Assembly: GCA_022447335.1 (NCBI GenBank)
Contig: JAKVCF010000063.1
Coordinates: 1 to 12,224 of the forward strand
Direction of reading: 5' to 3'
From: Planctomycetota bacterium
Lineage (GTDB): Bacteria; Planctomycetota; UBA1135
DNA: 12,224 nucleotides
Shown: piece after piece, positions 6,917 to 12,224 of the stretch
Position numbering within the stretch: position 1 is the stretch's first letter
Layout of the letters: each line of letters opens with the position of its first letter
The notes under the pieces: model-generated
Told to the model about the DNA's origin: nothing
Seen by the model: only the letters and a program-made list of their open reading frames with translations
Database searches by the model: none
Program-made: the position numbers and the translations under genes

Positions 6917-7421
6917 GAGCGAGTTTGACCAGTACTTGATTGCCAGCGACGCTCTCACCTTCAGCGATCAGGATCTCCTGCACGACGCCACCGTGCTCTG
7001 AGCAGATCTCGTTCTGCATCTTCATCGCTTCCAAAACTAGTACAGCGTCGCCAGGTGCCAAAGTTTGGCCGATATCTACCTGAATGCCGACAACGATCCC
7101 CGGCATCGAAGCCATGATCGTCTCCGCCTTCGGGCGTGAAGCAGCAAGCTCCCCCGCAGCGCGTTCGCGCTCATCGACTGCCCGAACGGCAAAGCTCTCA
7201 CCCGCCAGCGTGACGATCAAGTCGGTATCAGTACGCTGCTCGATCGACGCCGCATAACTGCGCCCATCGATTCCGACAGCGTACTGCCCAAGACGGTCAA
7301 CATCGAGAAACTCCGCCGAGACACTCCGACCATCGACGCGCAGCCGCGCGCTTCCCGATCCCTGCTCTAACACCTCGAGCTCAACCTCGCGGCCAGAAGC
7401 CAGAGTCAGGAAATACTTCAT
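6900..7421 (-). CDS. Biotin carboxyl carrier protein of acyl-CoA carboxylase
   Basis: This protein carries the swinging biotin between the biotin carboxylase and carboxyltransferase subunits. In the 173 residues, the C-terminal biotinyl domain (about 100-170) has the attachment motif E-A-M-K-M at 131-135, with Lys134 as the biotinylated lysine, preceded by M-P-G-I-V-V-G. The N-terminal 90 residues are beta-rich and may dock on the partner subunit, as the BT domain does in larger carboxylases; that is inference. The start ATG (7419-7421) overlaps the accC stop (7418-7420) in an ATGA arrangement, indicating translational coupling, and a weak AGGA lies seven bases upstream. The TAG at 6902-6900 lies inside the 3' end of the convergent parvulin-like gene. 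It is the last gene of the minus-strand operon. Confidence 0.94.
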   Translation of the reverse strand: MKYFLTLASGREVELEVLEQGSGSARLRVDGRSVSAEFLDVDRLGQYAVGIDGRSYAASIEQRTDTDLIVTLAGESFAVRAVDERERAAGELAASRPKAETIMASMPGIVVGIQVDIGQTLAPGDAVLVLEAMKMQNEICSEHGGVVQEILIAEGESVAGNQVLVKLAPIEEG

Positions 7422-8989
7422 CGATTCGTCCTATCTAAGGGCGCGCGTCCACGACCGACGGCCGCCCATGGGTTGGCCCTACCAGAAAGCACGCGTCCGC
7501 GACCGACAGATACCCATGGAGTGAGGCCATCGCCTCCGCCAGACTCCCGACGCATCGGCGCGACCCCCTGGTGCAGACGATGAAGCGTAGCCACGATCGC
7601 GGCGACTTCTTCCAAATCGTCCGCGAACTCGCGTTGAGGCGTGCGGTTCTCCTCGAGGTAACGTTCGACAAAGTTCGTATCCGCACGCACTTCCACGAAC
7701 TCTTCCGTTTGAAGAATCTGCATTGCCAGTCCCGCGCTGGTGGTCACCCCGCCAATGTGCAGCTCCTGCAACATGCGCATCATGCGACGCCTCGCCTGTT
7801 CGCGATCCGCGCCGCTGGCAATTAGCTTTGCAATCATCGCGTCGGAATAAGGTGTAATCTCCATGCCGTGATAGATAGCTCCGTCGACACGAGCTCCTGG
7901 GCCAAAGGGCATGCGCAAGCCACTAATTCTTCCTAGTGAAGGCATGAAGTTGTTGGCCGGATCTTCGGCATTGATTCGTACCTCGATGGCGTGTCCACGC
8001 GGCTCCAACTGGCTGAGGTCGGGCAGCTCCTCACCACCTGCAGCGCGAATCATCAACTCCACTAGATCGACCCCAAAAACTTCTTCCGTCACGGGATGCT
8101 CGACCTGGAGGCGAGTATTCATCTCCAAAAAATAGAACTCACCGCGCGAGTAGAGAAACTCAACGGTGCCTGCCGAGAAGTACTCCACTGCACGAGCTGC
8201 GGCGACTGCAGCTTCCTGAATACGTTCCGTAACGCCGTCCGCTAGATTTACTGCAGGGGCCTCTTCGATCACCTTCTGGTGTCGACGTTGGATCGAACAT
8301 TCACGCGTCCCAATCGCGTATAGGTTGCCGTGTTGATCGCCGACGACCTGCACCTCGATATGGCGCGGCTCGGTGACCATCTTTTCAACGTACATGCGAC
8401 CGTCACCGAAAGCGTTCTGGGCTTCGCCACTCGCCATGGTGAACGCAGTCTCCATGTCTTCAGGAGCTTGCACTAGACGAATTCCCTTGCCCCCACCTCC
8501 AGCCGAAGCCTTAAGCATGACCGGATATCCAATCTGCTCAGCCGCTGCCAGCGCAGCCGCGACATCCTGAGCCGGATCAGTAGTTCCCGGCACCACGGGC
8601 ACGCCTGCTGCAATCATCGCTTGACGCGAAGCCAACTTGTCACCCATGACCTCCATCGCACGCACCGGCGGCCCAATGAAAGCGATATTCTCAGCTTCGC
8701 AAGCAGCGACCAATTCGGCATTCTCGGCAAGGAAACCAAAGCCGGGATGAACTCCATCCGCCCCGCAGGCCTTCGCGATCTCGATGATTTTATCGATCCT
8801 GAGGTAGCTATCCGCTGGGGCAGGCCCACCTAGCAAATAGGCTTCGTTGGCAAAGCGCACATGCAAGGCCTCGCGATCTGCTTCGGAGTACACCGCCACC
8901 GTCTCGATACCCATCTCGCGACAAGTGCGTAAAATTCGCAGAGCAATCTCGCCGCGGTTGGCAATCAATACCTTTTTGAGAGAAGCCAT
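7418..8989 (-). CDS. accC: Biotin carboxylase subunit of acyl-CoA carboxylase
   Basis: This ATP-grasp subunit carboxylates biotin with bicarbonate and ATP. The N-terminus K-K-V-L-I-A-N-R-G-E-I-A is the family start, so ATG at 8989 is chosen; an in-frame ATG at 9049 would add 20 unrelated residues and run into the upstream gene. Visible motifs are H-P-G-F-G-F-L-A-E-N at 81-90, the glycine-rich ATP loop A-S-A-G-G-G-G-K-G at 161-169 after Lys160, E-C-S-I-Q-R-R-H-Q-K at 230-239, and E-M-N-T-R-L-Q-V-E-H-P-V-T-E at 289-302 with the catalytic Arg/Glu cluster. The length is 523 residues, against about 450 for E. coli AccC. The extra C-terminus includes two 16-residue repeats at 491-522 that look like an acquired tandem duplication. 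It is four bases from the carboxyltransferase gene and overlaps the carrier gene, so all three subunits are made together. Confidence 0.96.
   Translation of the reverse strand: MASLKKVLIANRGEIALRILRTCREMGIETVAVYSEADREALHVRFANEAYLLGGPAPADSYLRIDKIIEIAKACGADGVHPGFGFLAENAELVAACEAENIAFIGPPVRAMEVMGDKLASRQAMIAAGVPVVPGTTDPAQDVAAALAAAEQIGYPVMLKASAGGGGKGIRLVQAPEDMETAFTMASGEAQNAFGDGRMYVEKMVTEPRHIEVQVVGDQHGNLYAIGTRECSIQRRHQKVIEEAPAVNLADGVTERIQEAAVAAARAVEYFSAGTVEFLYSRGEFYFLEMNTRLQVEHPVTEEVFGVDLVELMIRAAGGEELPDLSQLEPRGHAIEVRINAEDPANNFMPSLGRISGLRMPFGPGARVDGAIYHGMEITPYSDAMIAKLIASGADREQARRRMMRMLQELHIGGVTTSAGLAMQILQTEEFVEVRADTNFVERYLEENRTPQREFADDLEEVAAIVATLHRLHQGVAPMRRESGGGDGLTPWVSVGRGRVLSGRANPWAAVGRGRAPLDRTNR
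7424..7519 (-). repeat. Two 48-bp tandem units at the 3' end of accC
   Basis: Units 7424-7471 and 7472-7519 align without gaps with 34 of 48 bases identical; the most conserved part is GCGTCC-CGACCGAC and CCCATGG. On the minus strand they encode PWVSVGRGRVLSGRAN (491-506) and PWAAVGRGRAPLDRTN (507-522), with nine of 16 residues shared. One codon later the gene stops. The composition (Gly, Arg, Trp) is unlike the rest of the enzyme. Confidence 0.85.
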
Positions 8990-8993
8990 CAGC

Positions 8994-10541
8994 CTAAAGC
9001 GGAATCGAGCCGTGCTTCTTGGCGGGCATCGAAGTGCGCTTAGTCGCATGCAGATCTAGGGCCTTAATCAGCTGGCGACGGGTATCCGCTGGCTCGATCA
9101 CCGTATCGACAAAGCCGCGCGAGGCGGCATCGAATGGGTTGTTAAATCGCTCTTCATACTCGGCCACTTTTTGCGCTTCCTCAAACTCCGGGTTATCGGC
9201 AGCCTGAATTTCTCGACGGAAAATGATCTTGGCAGCGCCCTCCGCTCCCATGACCGCAATCCGCGCACTCGGCCAAGCGGCATTCCAATCACCACCAGTC
9301 GACTTAGAGGACATCACGCAGTACGCGCCACCGTATGCCTTGCGCGTGATCACCGTCAGCTTAGGCACCGTGGCTTCGCAGTAGGCATAAAGCAGTTTGG
9401 CGCCACGGCGAATGATGCCACCAAGCTCTTGCTGCGTACCCGGCAAGAATCCCGGCACGTCCTCAAAGGTCACGAGCGGAATGTTAAAGGCATCGCAGAA
9501 TCGAACGAAACGCGCGCCTTTCTCACTGGCATCAATGTCAAGCACCCCCGCCATCGCTGCCGGCTGGTTGGCAACGATGCCCACTGATCGACCGCCCAAA
9601 CGCGCAAAGCCAATCAACAAATTGCGCGCAAAGTCAGATTGCACTTCAAAAAAGTCACCTTCATCCACCACTCCCTCAATGACCTTGTGCATGTCATAAG
9701 GCTGATTGGCAGACTCCGGAATGAGATCGTTGAGCTCCTCCGCACGACGGTCCACAGGATCATCGCACTCCTTACGCGGTGGATCCTCAGCATTGTTAAG
9801 GGGCAAGAAGGAGAGCAAGCGACGCACTCGCACGAGGCACTCTGCATCATCGTTGCAGGTGAAGTGCGACACCCCGCTAACACTTGCGTGCACGCGGGCT
9901 CCGCCAAGGTCTTCCGAAGTCACTTCTTCATGAGTCACTGTCTTGACAACATCTGGCCCCGTTATGTGCATATAGCTGGTGCCGTCAACCATGAAGATGA
10001 AGTCGGTCAGCGCAGGAGAATAGACCGCGCCGCCCGCACATGGCCCGAGAATCGCTGAAATCTGCGGCACCACGCCACTGGCCTGCACATTACGCAGGAA
10101 AAGACCTGAGTAACCTGCCAGCGAAACCACACCCTCCTGAATCCGCGCGCCGCCTGAATCATTCAGACCCACTACCGGAATACCTAAGCGCATTGCGGTA
10201 TCCATCAATCGAGCAATCTTGCGAGCATGCTCTTCTGACAAACTGCCGCCAAAGACCGTGAAATCTTGACTGAAGACCGCAACTTGTCGACCGTCGATTA
10301 AGCCGGTTCCGGTCACGACCCCATCACCAGGGATCTTTTGCTCTGCCATACCAAAGTTGTCGCAGCGGTGCGTGACCAACTGGCCGATCTCCTCAAAAGA
10401 TCCCTGGTCCAACAGTAGGTCTACGCGCTCACGCGCAGTGAGCTTGCCCTTAGCATGCTGCGCCTCGATGCGCTTCTCACCTCCACCGAGGCGAGCGGCT
10501 TCCCGCATAGCGGCAAGCCGGGTCGGAACGTCTTGACTCAT
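8994..10541 (-). CDS. pccB: Acyl-CoA (probably propionyl-CoA) carboxyltransferase beta subunit
   Basis: This carboxyltransferase moves the carboxyl group from biotin to an acyl-CoA. The 515 residues (start ATG 10541) match the PccB family, including A-R-L-G-G-G-E-K-R-I-x-x-Q-H-A-K-G-K-L-T-A-R-E-R at 16-39. Crotonase-fold oxyanion regions are visible as S-G-G-A-R-I-Q-E-G at 129-137, G-P-C-A-G-G-A-V-Y at 166-174 and P-G-F-L-P-G-T-Q-Q-E at 363-372. An upstream in-frame ATG at 10589 would add 16 residues and overlap the epimerase gene by 23 bases; neither start has a clear ribosome site, and I prefer 10541 on family length. The motif G-G-A-Y-x-V-M-S-S-K at 404-413 has Cys408 where propionyl-CoA carboxylases have Asp, so substrate range is less certain. 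Operon position beside the epimerase favours propionyl-CoA. Confidence 0.94.
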   Translation of the reverse strand: MSQDVPTRLAAMREAARLGGGEKRIEAQHAKGKLTARERVDLLLDQGSFEEIGQLVTHRCDNFGMAEQKIPGDGVVTGTGLIDGRQVAVFSQDFTVFGGSLSEEHARKIARLMDTAMRLGIPVVGLNDSGGARIQEGVVSLAGYSGLFLRNVQASGVVPQISAILGPCAGGAVYSPALTDFIFMVDGTSYMHITGPDVVKTVTHEEVTSEDLGGARVHASVSGVSHFTCNDDAECLVRVRRLLSFLPLNNAEDPPRKECDDPVDRRAEELNDLIPESANQPYDMHKVIEGVVDEGDFFEVQSDFARNLLIGFARLGGRSVGIVANQPAAMAGVLDIDASEKGARFVRFCDAFNIPLVTFEDVPGFLPGTQQELGGIIRRGAKLLYAYCEATVPKLTVITRKAYGGAYCVMSSKSTGGDWNAAWPSARIAVMGAEGAAKIIFRREIQAADNPEFEEAQKVAEYEERFNNPFDAASRGFVDTVIEPADTRRQLIKALDLHATKRTSMPAKKHGSIPL

Positions 10542-10566
10542 AAACTTAGGAAGAATGGGTTCGGTA

Positions 10567-11013
10567 TCAGTCCTGCGAGGTCGAGTCATCAGTCTGCCAG
10601 GGGCCTTCGCCCCCTTCGACCAACTCAGTCAGTACGCCACCCGCCGACTTGGGGTGGACGAAAGAAATGCGTGTATCGTGTGCGCCAACACGTGGCACCG
10701 TATCGATCATGACGCCGTCGGCAGCAGCCACTTGCACGATAGACTCGCCACAGTCGGCAACCGCAAGCGCTAGGTGGTGGAGGCCCGGCCCGCGCTTTTC
10801 TAAGAAACCAACTATCGGGGAGTCAGGCCGGATAGGACAAACCAGCTCGATCCGCGTTTGACCGGCGTACATCATCTGCACCTCTACCCCCTGATCTTCG
10901 ACGATCTCGCGGGCACCCTCACGCAGACCTAAGCGATCCCGCCACACGGCCGTGGCCTCGTCGAGGTCTTCAACCGCGATGGCCAGATGATCGACACCCA
11001 AGATGTCCGGCAT
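10567..11013 (-). CDS. mce: Methylmalonyl-CoA epimerase (VOC family)
   Basis: This enzyme interconverts (S)- and (R)-methylmalonyl-CoA, linking propionyl-CoA carboxylase to the B12-dependent mutase. The 148 residues form two beta-alpha-beta-beta-beta modules of the vicinal-oxygen-chelate fold. Likely metal ligands are His9 (V-D-H-L-A-I-A-V), Glu56 (T-R-I-E-L-V), one of His79/His80 (G-L-H-H-L-A) and Glu130 (T-E-L-V-E). Family signatures are D-S-P-I-V-G-F-L-E-K-R-G-P-G-L-H-H at 64-80 and F-V-H-P-K-S-A-G-G-V-L-T-E-L-V-E at 118-133. It is the first gene of the minus-strand operon with the carboxylase subunits, which supports the assignment. The ATG at 11013 has no Shine-Dalgarno site but a TAGAAT six bases upstream. 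The mutase subunits are not in this window. Confidence 0.95.
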   Translation of the reverse strand: MPDILGVDHLAIAVEDLDEATAVWRDRLGLREGAREIVEDQGVEVQMMYAGQTRIELVCPIRPDSPIVGFLEKRGPGLHHLALAVADCGESIVQVAAADGVMIDTVPRVGAHDTRISFVHPKSAGGVLTELVEGGEGPWQTDDSTSQD

Positions 11014-11019
11014 GTAGGC

Positions 11020-11025
11020 ATTCTA
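11020..11025 (-). promoter_or_regulatory. Putative leaderless -10 element (TAGAAT) for the carboxylase operon
   Basis: On the minus strand TAGAAT ends six bases before the epimerase ATG at 11013, the same geometry as TAAGAT before 6053. Transcription would begin at about the start codon, giving a leaderless mRNA. No convincing -35 box is seen at the usual distance. Confidence 0.5.
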
Positions 11026-11046
11026 GGTGCGCGTCCGCCCCCAGCG

Positions 11047-11052
11047 TACACT
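11047..11052 (+). promoter_or_regulatory. Possible -10 element (TACACT) for the thioesterase gene
   Basis: TACACT ends eight bases before the GTG at 11061 and eleven before the ATG at 11064. It fits the T-A-N-N-N-T pattern of the other two candidate elements, suggesting a near-leaderless transcript. It shares the 47-base divergent spacer with the epimerase promoter. A single hexamer is weak evidence. Confidence 0.3.
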
Positions 11053-11060
11053 CCAAGCTA

Positions 11061-11504
11061 GTGATGCAAGCCCCCGAACTCCCGGCGGACGAGGAATTCC
11101 GCTTCCGTGCCACTCTCTCGACCCGCTGGTCCGACAAGGACATTCAGGGCGTGCTAAACAACGCCGTCTACCTGACTTTGTGCGAAGAAGCTCGCTATCG
11201 CTACTTCGACTCCCTGGGACTGATCGAGACCGACCGGCACTTCCCCTTCGTTCTAGCTCAATCCCATCTGCGCTTTATTGCGCCAGGGAACGGGCCGGCC
11301 ATGGTCGAAATTCTGCTGCGCACGGTGGCACTGGGTAACAGCAGCTTCCGCCAGGTCTACCGATTGCGAGAAATCAGCACTGGCCAAGTCTGGGTCGAAT
11401 GCGAAGCATTACTCGTATGCTGGGACCCCGTTACACGCGGCAGTCGCCCGATGGGCGATCACTTTCGCGATGCCGTAGCACGGTTCGAGGGCCTATCGAT
11501 CTAG
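11061..11504 (+). CDS. Hot-dog-fold acyl-CoA thioesterase (4HBT/YbgC-like)
   Basis: This probable thioesterase hydrolyses an acyl-CoA. The product has 147 residues, the usual length for the single-domain hot-dog family. The active-site region is R-W-S-D-K-D-I-Q-G-V-L-N-N-A-V-Y-L at 22-38, which follows the family pattern W-x-D-x-D-x-x-G-H-x-N-N-x-x-Y, with Asp25 the likely catalytic acid. The His after Gly is replaced by Val31. E-E-A-R at 42-45 and the later strand W-V-E-C-E-A-L-L-V at 111-119 also match. The start is GTG at 11061 or ATG at 11064; no Shine-Dalgarno site separates them. It diverges from the methylmalonyl-CoA epimerase, hinting at a role in CoA-ester balance, but substrate cannot be told from sequence. 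Confidence 0.88.
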   Translation: MMQAPELPADEEFRFRATLSTRWSDKDIQGVLNNAVYLTLCEEARYRYFDSLGLIETDRHFPFVLAQSHLRFIAPGNGPAMVEILLRTVALGNSSFRQVYRLREISTGQVWVECEALLVCWDPVTRGSRPMGDHFRDAVARFEGLSI

Positions 11505-11574
11505 GCCACTCACCGCTCCTCCTGGCGCCCTCCTTACCCCCCCTACAGCCACTTAAGGGGCTCTAGCCATCTTG

Positions 11575-11583
11575 TGCTATGGT
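11575..11583 (+). promoter_or_regulatory. Possible extended -10 element (TGC-TATGGT)
   Basis: TGCTATGGT at 11575-11583 has a TGN extension followed by a T-A-N-N-N-T hexamer, upstream of the secreted-protein gene. Transcription starting near 11590 would give a leader of about 43 bases before the ATG at 11633. The rest of the 11505-11632 spacer is C-rich and holds no gene that I can support. Confidence 0.25.
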
Positions 11584-11632
11584 GACATTGGGTTCGCTAC
11601 GACGCACTCACCTCCCCTCTGCTTTACTCCTG

Positions 11633-12224
11633 ATGGCTCGCTCCCTTCCCCTCATTGCCTGCGCCCTGTTGGCCGGGCCGACTTTTGCTCAATCCAATGC
11701 CGAATCCGACCTCTTCGCGGTCGGCGACTTGCTAGGCGGTGGCCTTCAGGTCGAAGTTGACGGCGCAGCACCCAACGCGATCACCTATCTGCTGCCCAGC
11801 CTAGATCTGTCGGGCTCGAACTATCTGGTTGGTCTATCCGGGGACCCAAATGACTTCCTGACCGTCGGGATTGGGCTTGCACAGAGCGGCCGGCTGTTTA
11901 CTGAACGCGCCAATGCCAGCGGAAAAGTCAGCTTCGCGATAGGAGTGCCAAACATTCCCAGTCTGCTAGATAAGAAGATCTACTTCCAAGCATTCAGCGT
12001 GACAGGAGCAACGACCTTTGAGAAGTTCAGCAATACGGCAACGATCAGCATCAACCAAGCGGGCCGTTGGCAGGACCTGGACGACTCACCAGTACCATCT
12101 GCAAATCTAGCCTTCCTAGTCGATTCTTTCTCTGCCGATGGAAGCGCACGCTCTGCTTTCCTCTGCGGCGGCGGCCCCTCTCTGCTGACCGATGAGCAGT
12201 ATCCCTACCCGACTGAAAACCGCG
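11633..12224 (+). CDS. Secreted protein of unknown function, 3' end outside window
   Basis: The frame is open to the window end: 197 complete codons, no stop. The N-terminus MARSLPLIACALLAGPTFAQ is a clean signal peptide with cleavage expected after Ala19 (T-F-A before Gln20), so ATG 11633 is preferred. Frame-matched GTG 11582 and TTG 11588 would add 17 or 15 residues ahead of the signal peptide. The mature part is strand-like: L-D-L-S-G-S-N-Y-L-V-G-L-S at 57-69, then A-S-G-K-V-S-F-A-I-G-V-P-N-I-P-S-L at 95-111, then Y-F-Q-A-F-S-V near 117-123. This resembles an immunoglobulin-like module that I associate, from memory, with planctomycete secreted proteins. No catalytic motif is visible. A C-G-G-G-P stretch near residue 176 may begin a second region. 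Real gene likely; function unknown. Confidence 0.75.
   Translation, partial: MARSLPLIACALLAGPTFAQSNAESDLFAVGDLLGGGLQVEVDGAAPNAITYLLPSLDLSGSNYLVGLSGDPNDFLTVGIGLAQSGRLFTERANASGKVSFAIGVPNIPSLLDKKIYFQAFSVTGATTFEKFSNTATISINQAGRWQDLDDSPVPSANLAFLVDSFSADGSARSAFLCGGGPSLLTDEQYPYPTENR

Noticed and set aside
8990..9049. Upstream ATG at 9049 as the start of the biotin carboxylase
   Set aside because: The 20 extra residues are Arg/Pro/Ser-rich with no family resemblance and overlap the carboxyltransferase 3' end, whereas ATG 8989 gives the standard N-terminus.
9171..10058. Long plus-strand open frames (about 138 codons each) opposite the carboxyltransferase gene
   Set aside because: They have no recognisable domain, are rich in His/Arg, and are antisense to a highly conserved enzyme; they are shadow frames.
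11540..11560. CCCCT...AGGGG inverted repeat with an 11-base loop after the thioesterase gene, a possible terminator
   Set aside because: The stem is only five pairs and it is followed by a mixed sequence rather than a T-run, so it cannot be supported as an intrinsic terminator.
1..12224. Mobile elements, CRISPR array, tRNA/rRNA genes, attachment sites or defence genes
   Set aside because: I saw no transposase, integrase, evenly spaced direct repeats with spacers, or tRNA-like cloverleaf; the gene content is housekeeping throughout.

Overview
This window is a densely packed stretch of a diderm (Gram-negative-type) bacterial chromosome. The evidence for two membranes is an Mla-type lipid transporter operon, a signal-peptide-bearing parvulin-like protein and a secreted protein at the right edge. 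The phylum cannot be settled from this sequence. The last gene and the tryptophan-rich first gene remind me of secreted or envelope proteins from Planctomycetota and myxobacteria-like lineages, but that is recollection, not proof. Nothing indicates phage, transposon, CRISPR or plasmid functions. It reads as core, vertically inherited housekeeping DNA.

Layout. Positions 2-3437 (+): an uncharacterised protein with its start outside the window, then mlaE (permease), mlaF (ATPase) and mlaD (MCE-domain substrate-binding protein). The first three genes are joined by 4-base start/stop overlaps. Positions 3471-6916 (+): the ribosome-associated GTPase typA/bipA, a site-2-type intramembrane metalloprotease, and an exported, degenerate parvulin-like protein. 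The parvulin gene appears to have its own leaderless promoter. Positions 6900-11013 (-): a four-gene operon read right to left, namely methylmalonyl-CoA epimerase, acyl-CoA (probably propionyl-CoA) carboxyltransferase, biotin carboxylase and a biotin carrier protein. Positions 11061-11504 (+): a hot-dog-fold thioesterase, divergent from the epimerase across 47 bases. Positions 11633-12224 (+): the first 197 codons of a secreted protein that runs off the window.

Function. The left block moves lipids between the inner and outer membranes. The middle block combines translation/ribosome stress, membrane proteolysis and envelope folding. The minus-strand operon carboxylates propionyl-CoA (from odd-chain fatty acids or branched amino acids) to (S)-methylmalonyl-CoA and epimerises it for a methylmalonyl-CoA mutase, which is not in the window. 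The thioesterase beside it may trim CoA thioesters.

No clearly new multi-gene system is visible. The points most worth a second look are the five evenly arranged G-x-G-x-x-G repeats in the MlaD tail, a 48-bp tandem duplication that extends the C-terminus of the biotin carboxylase, a Cys where propionyl-CoA carboxylases carry a specificity Asp, leaderless-type promoters with identical spacing, and the unknown gene translationally coupled to mlaE.
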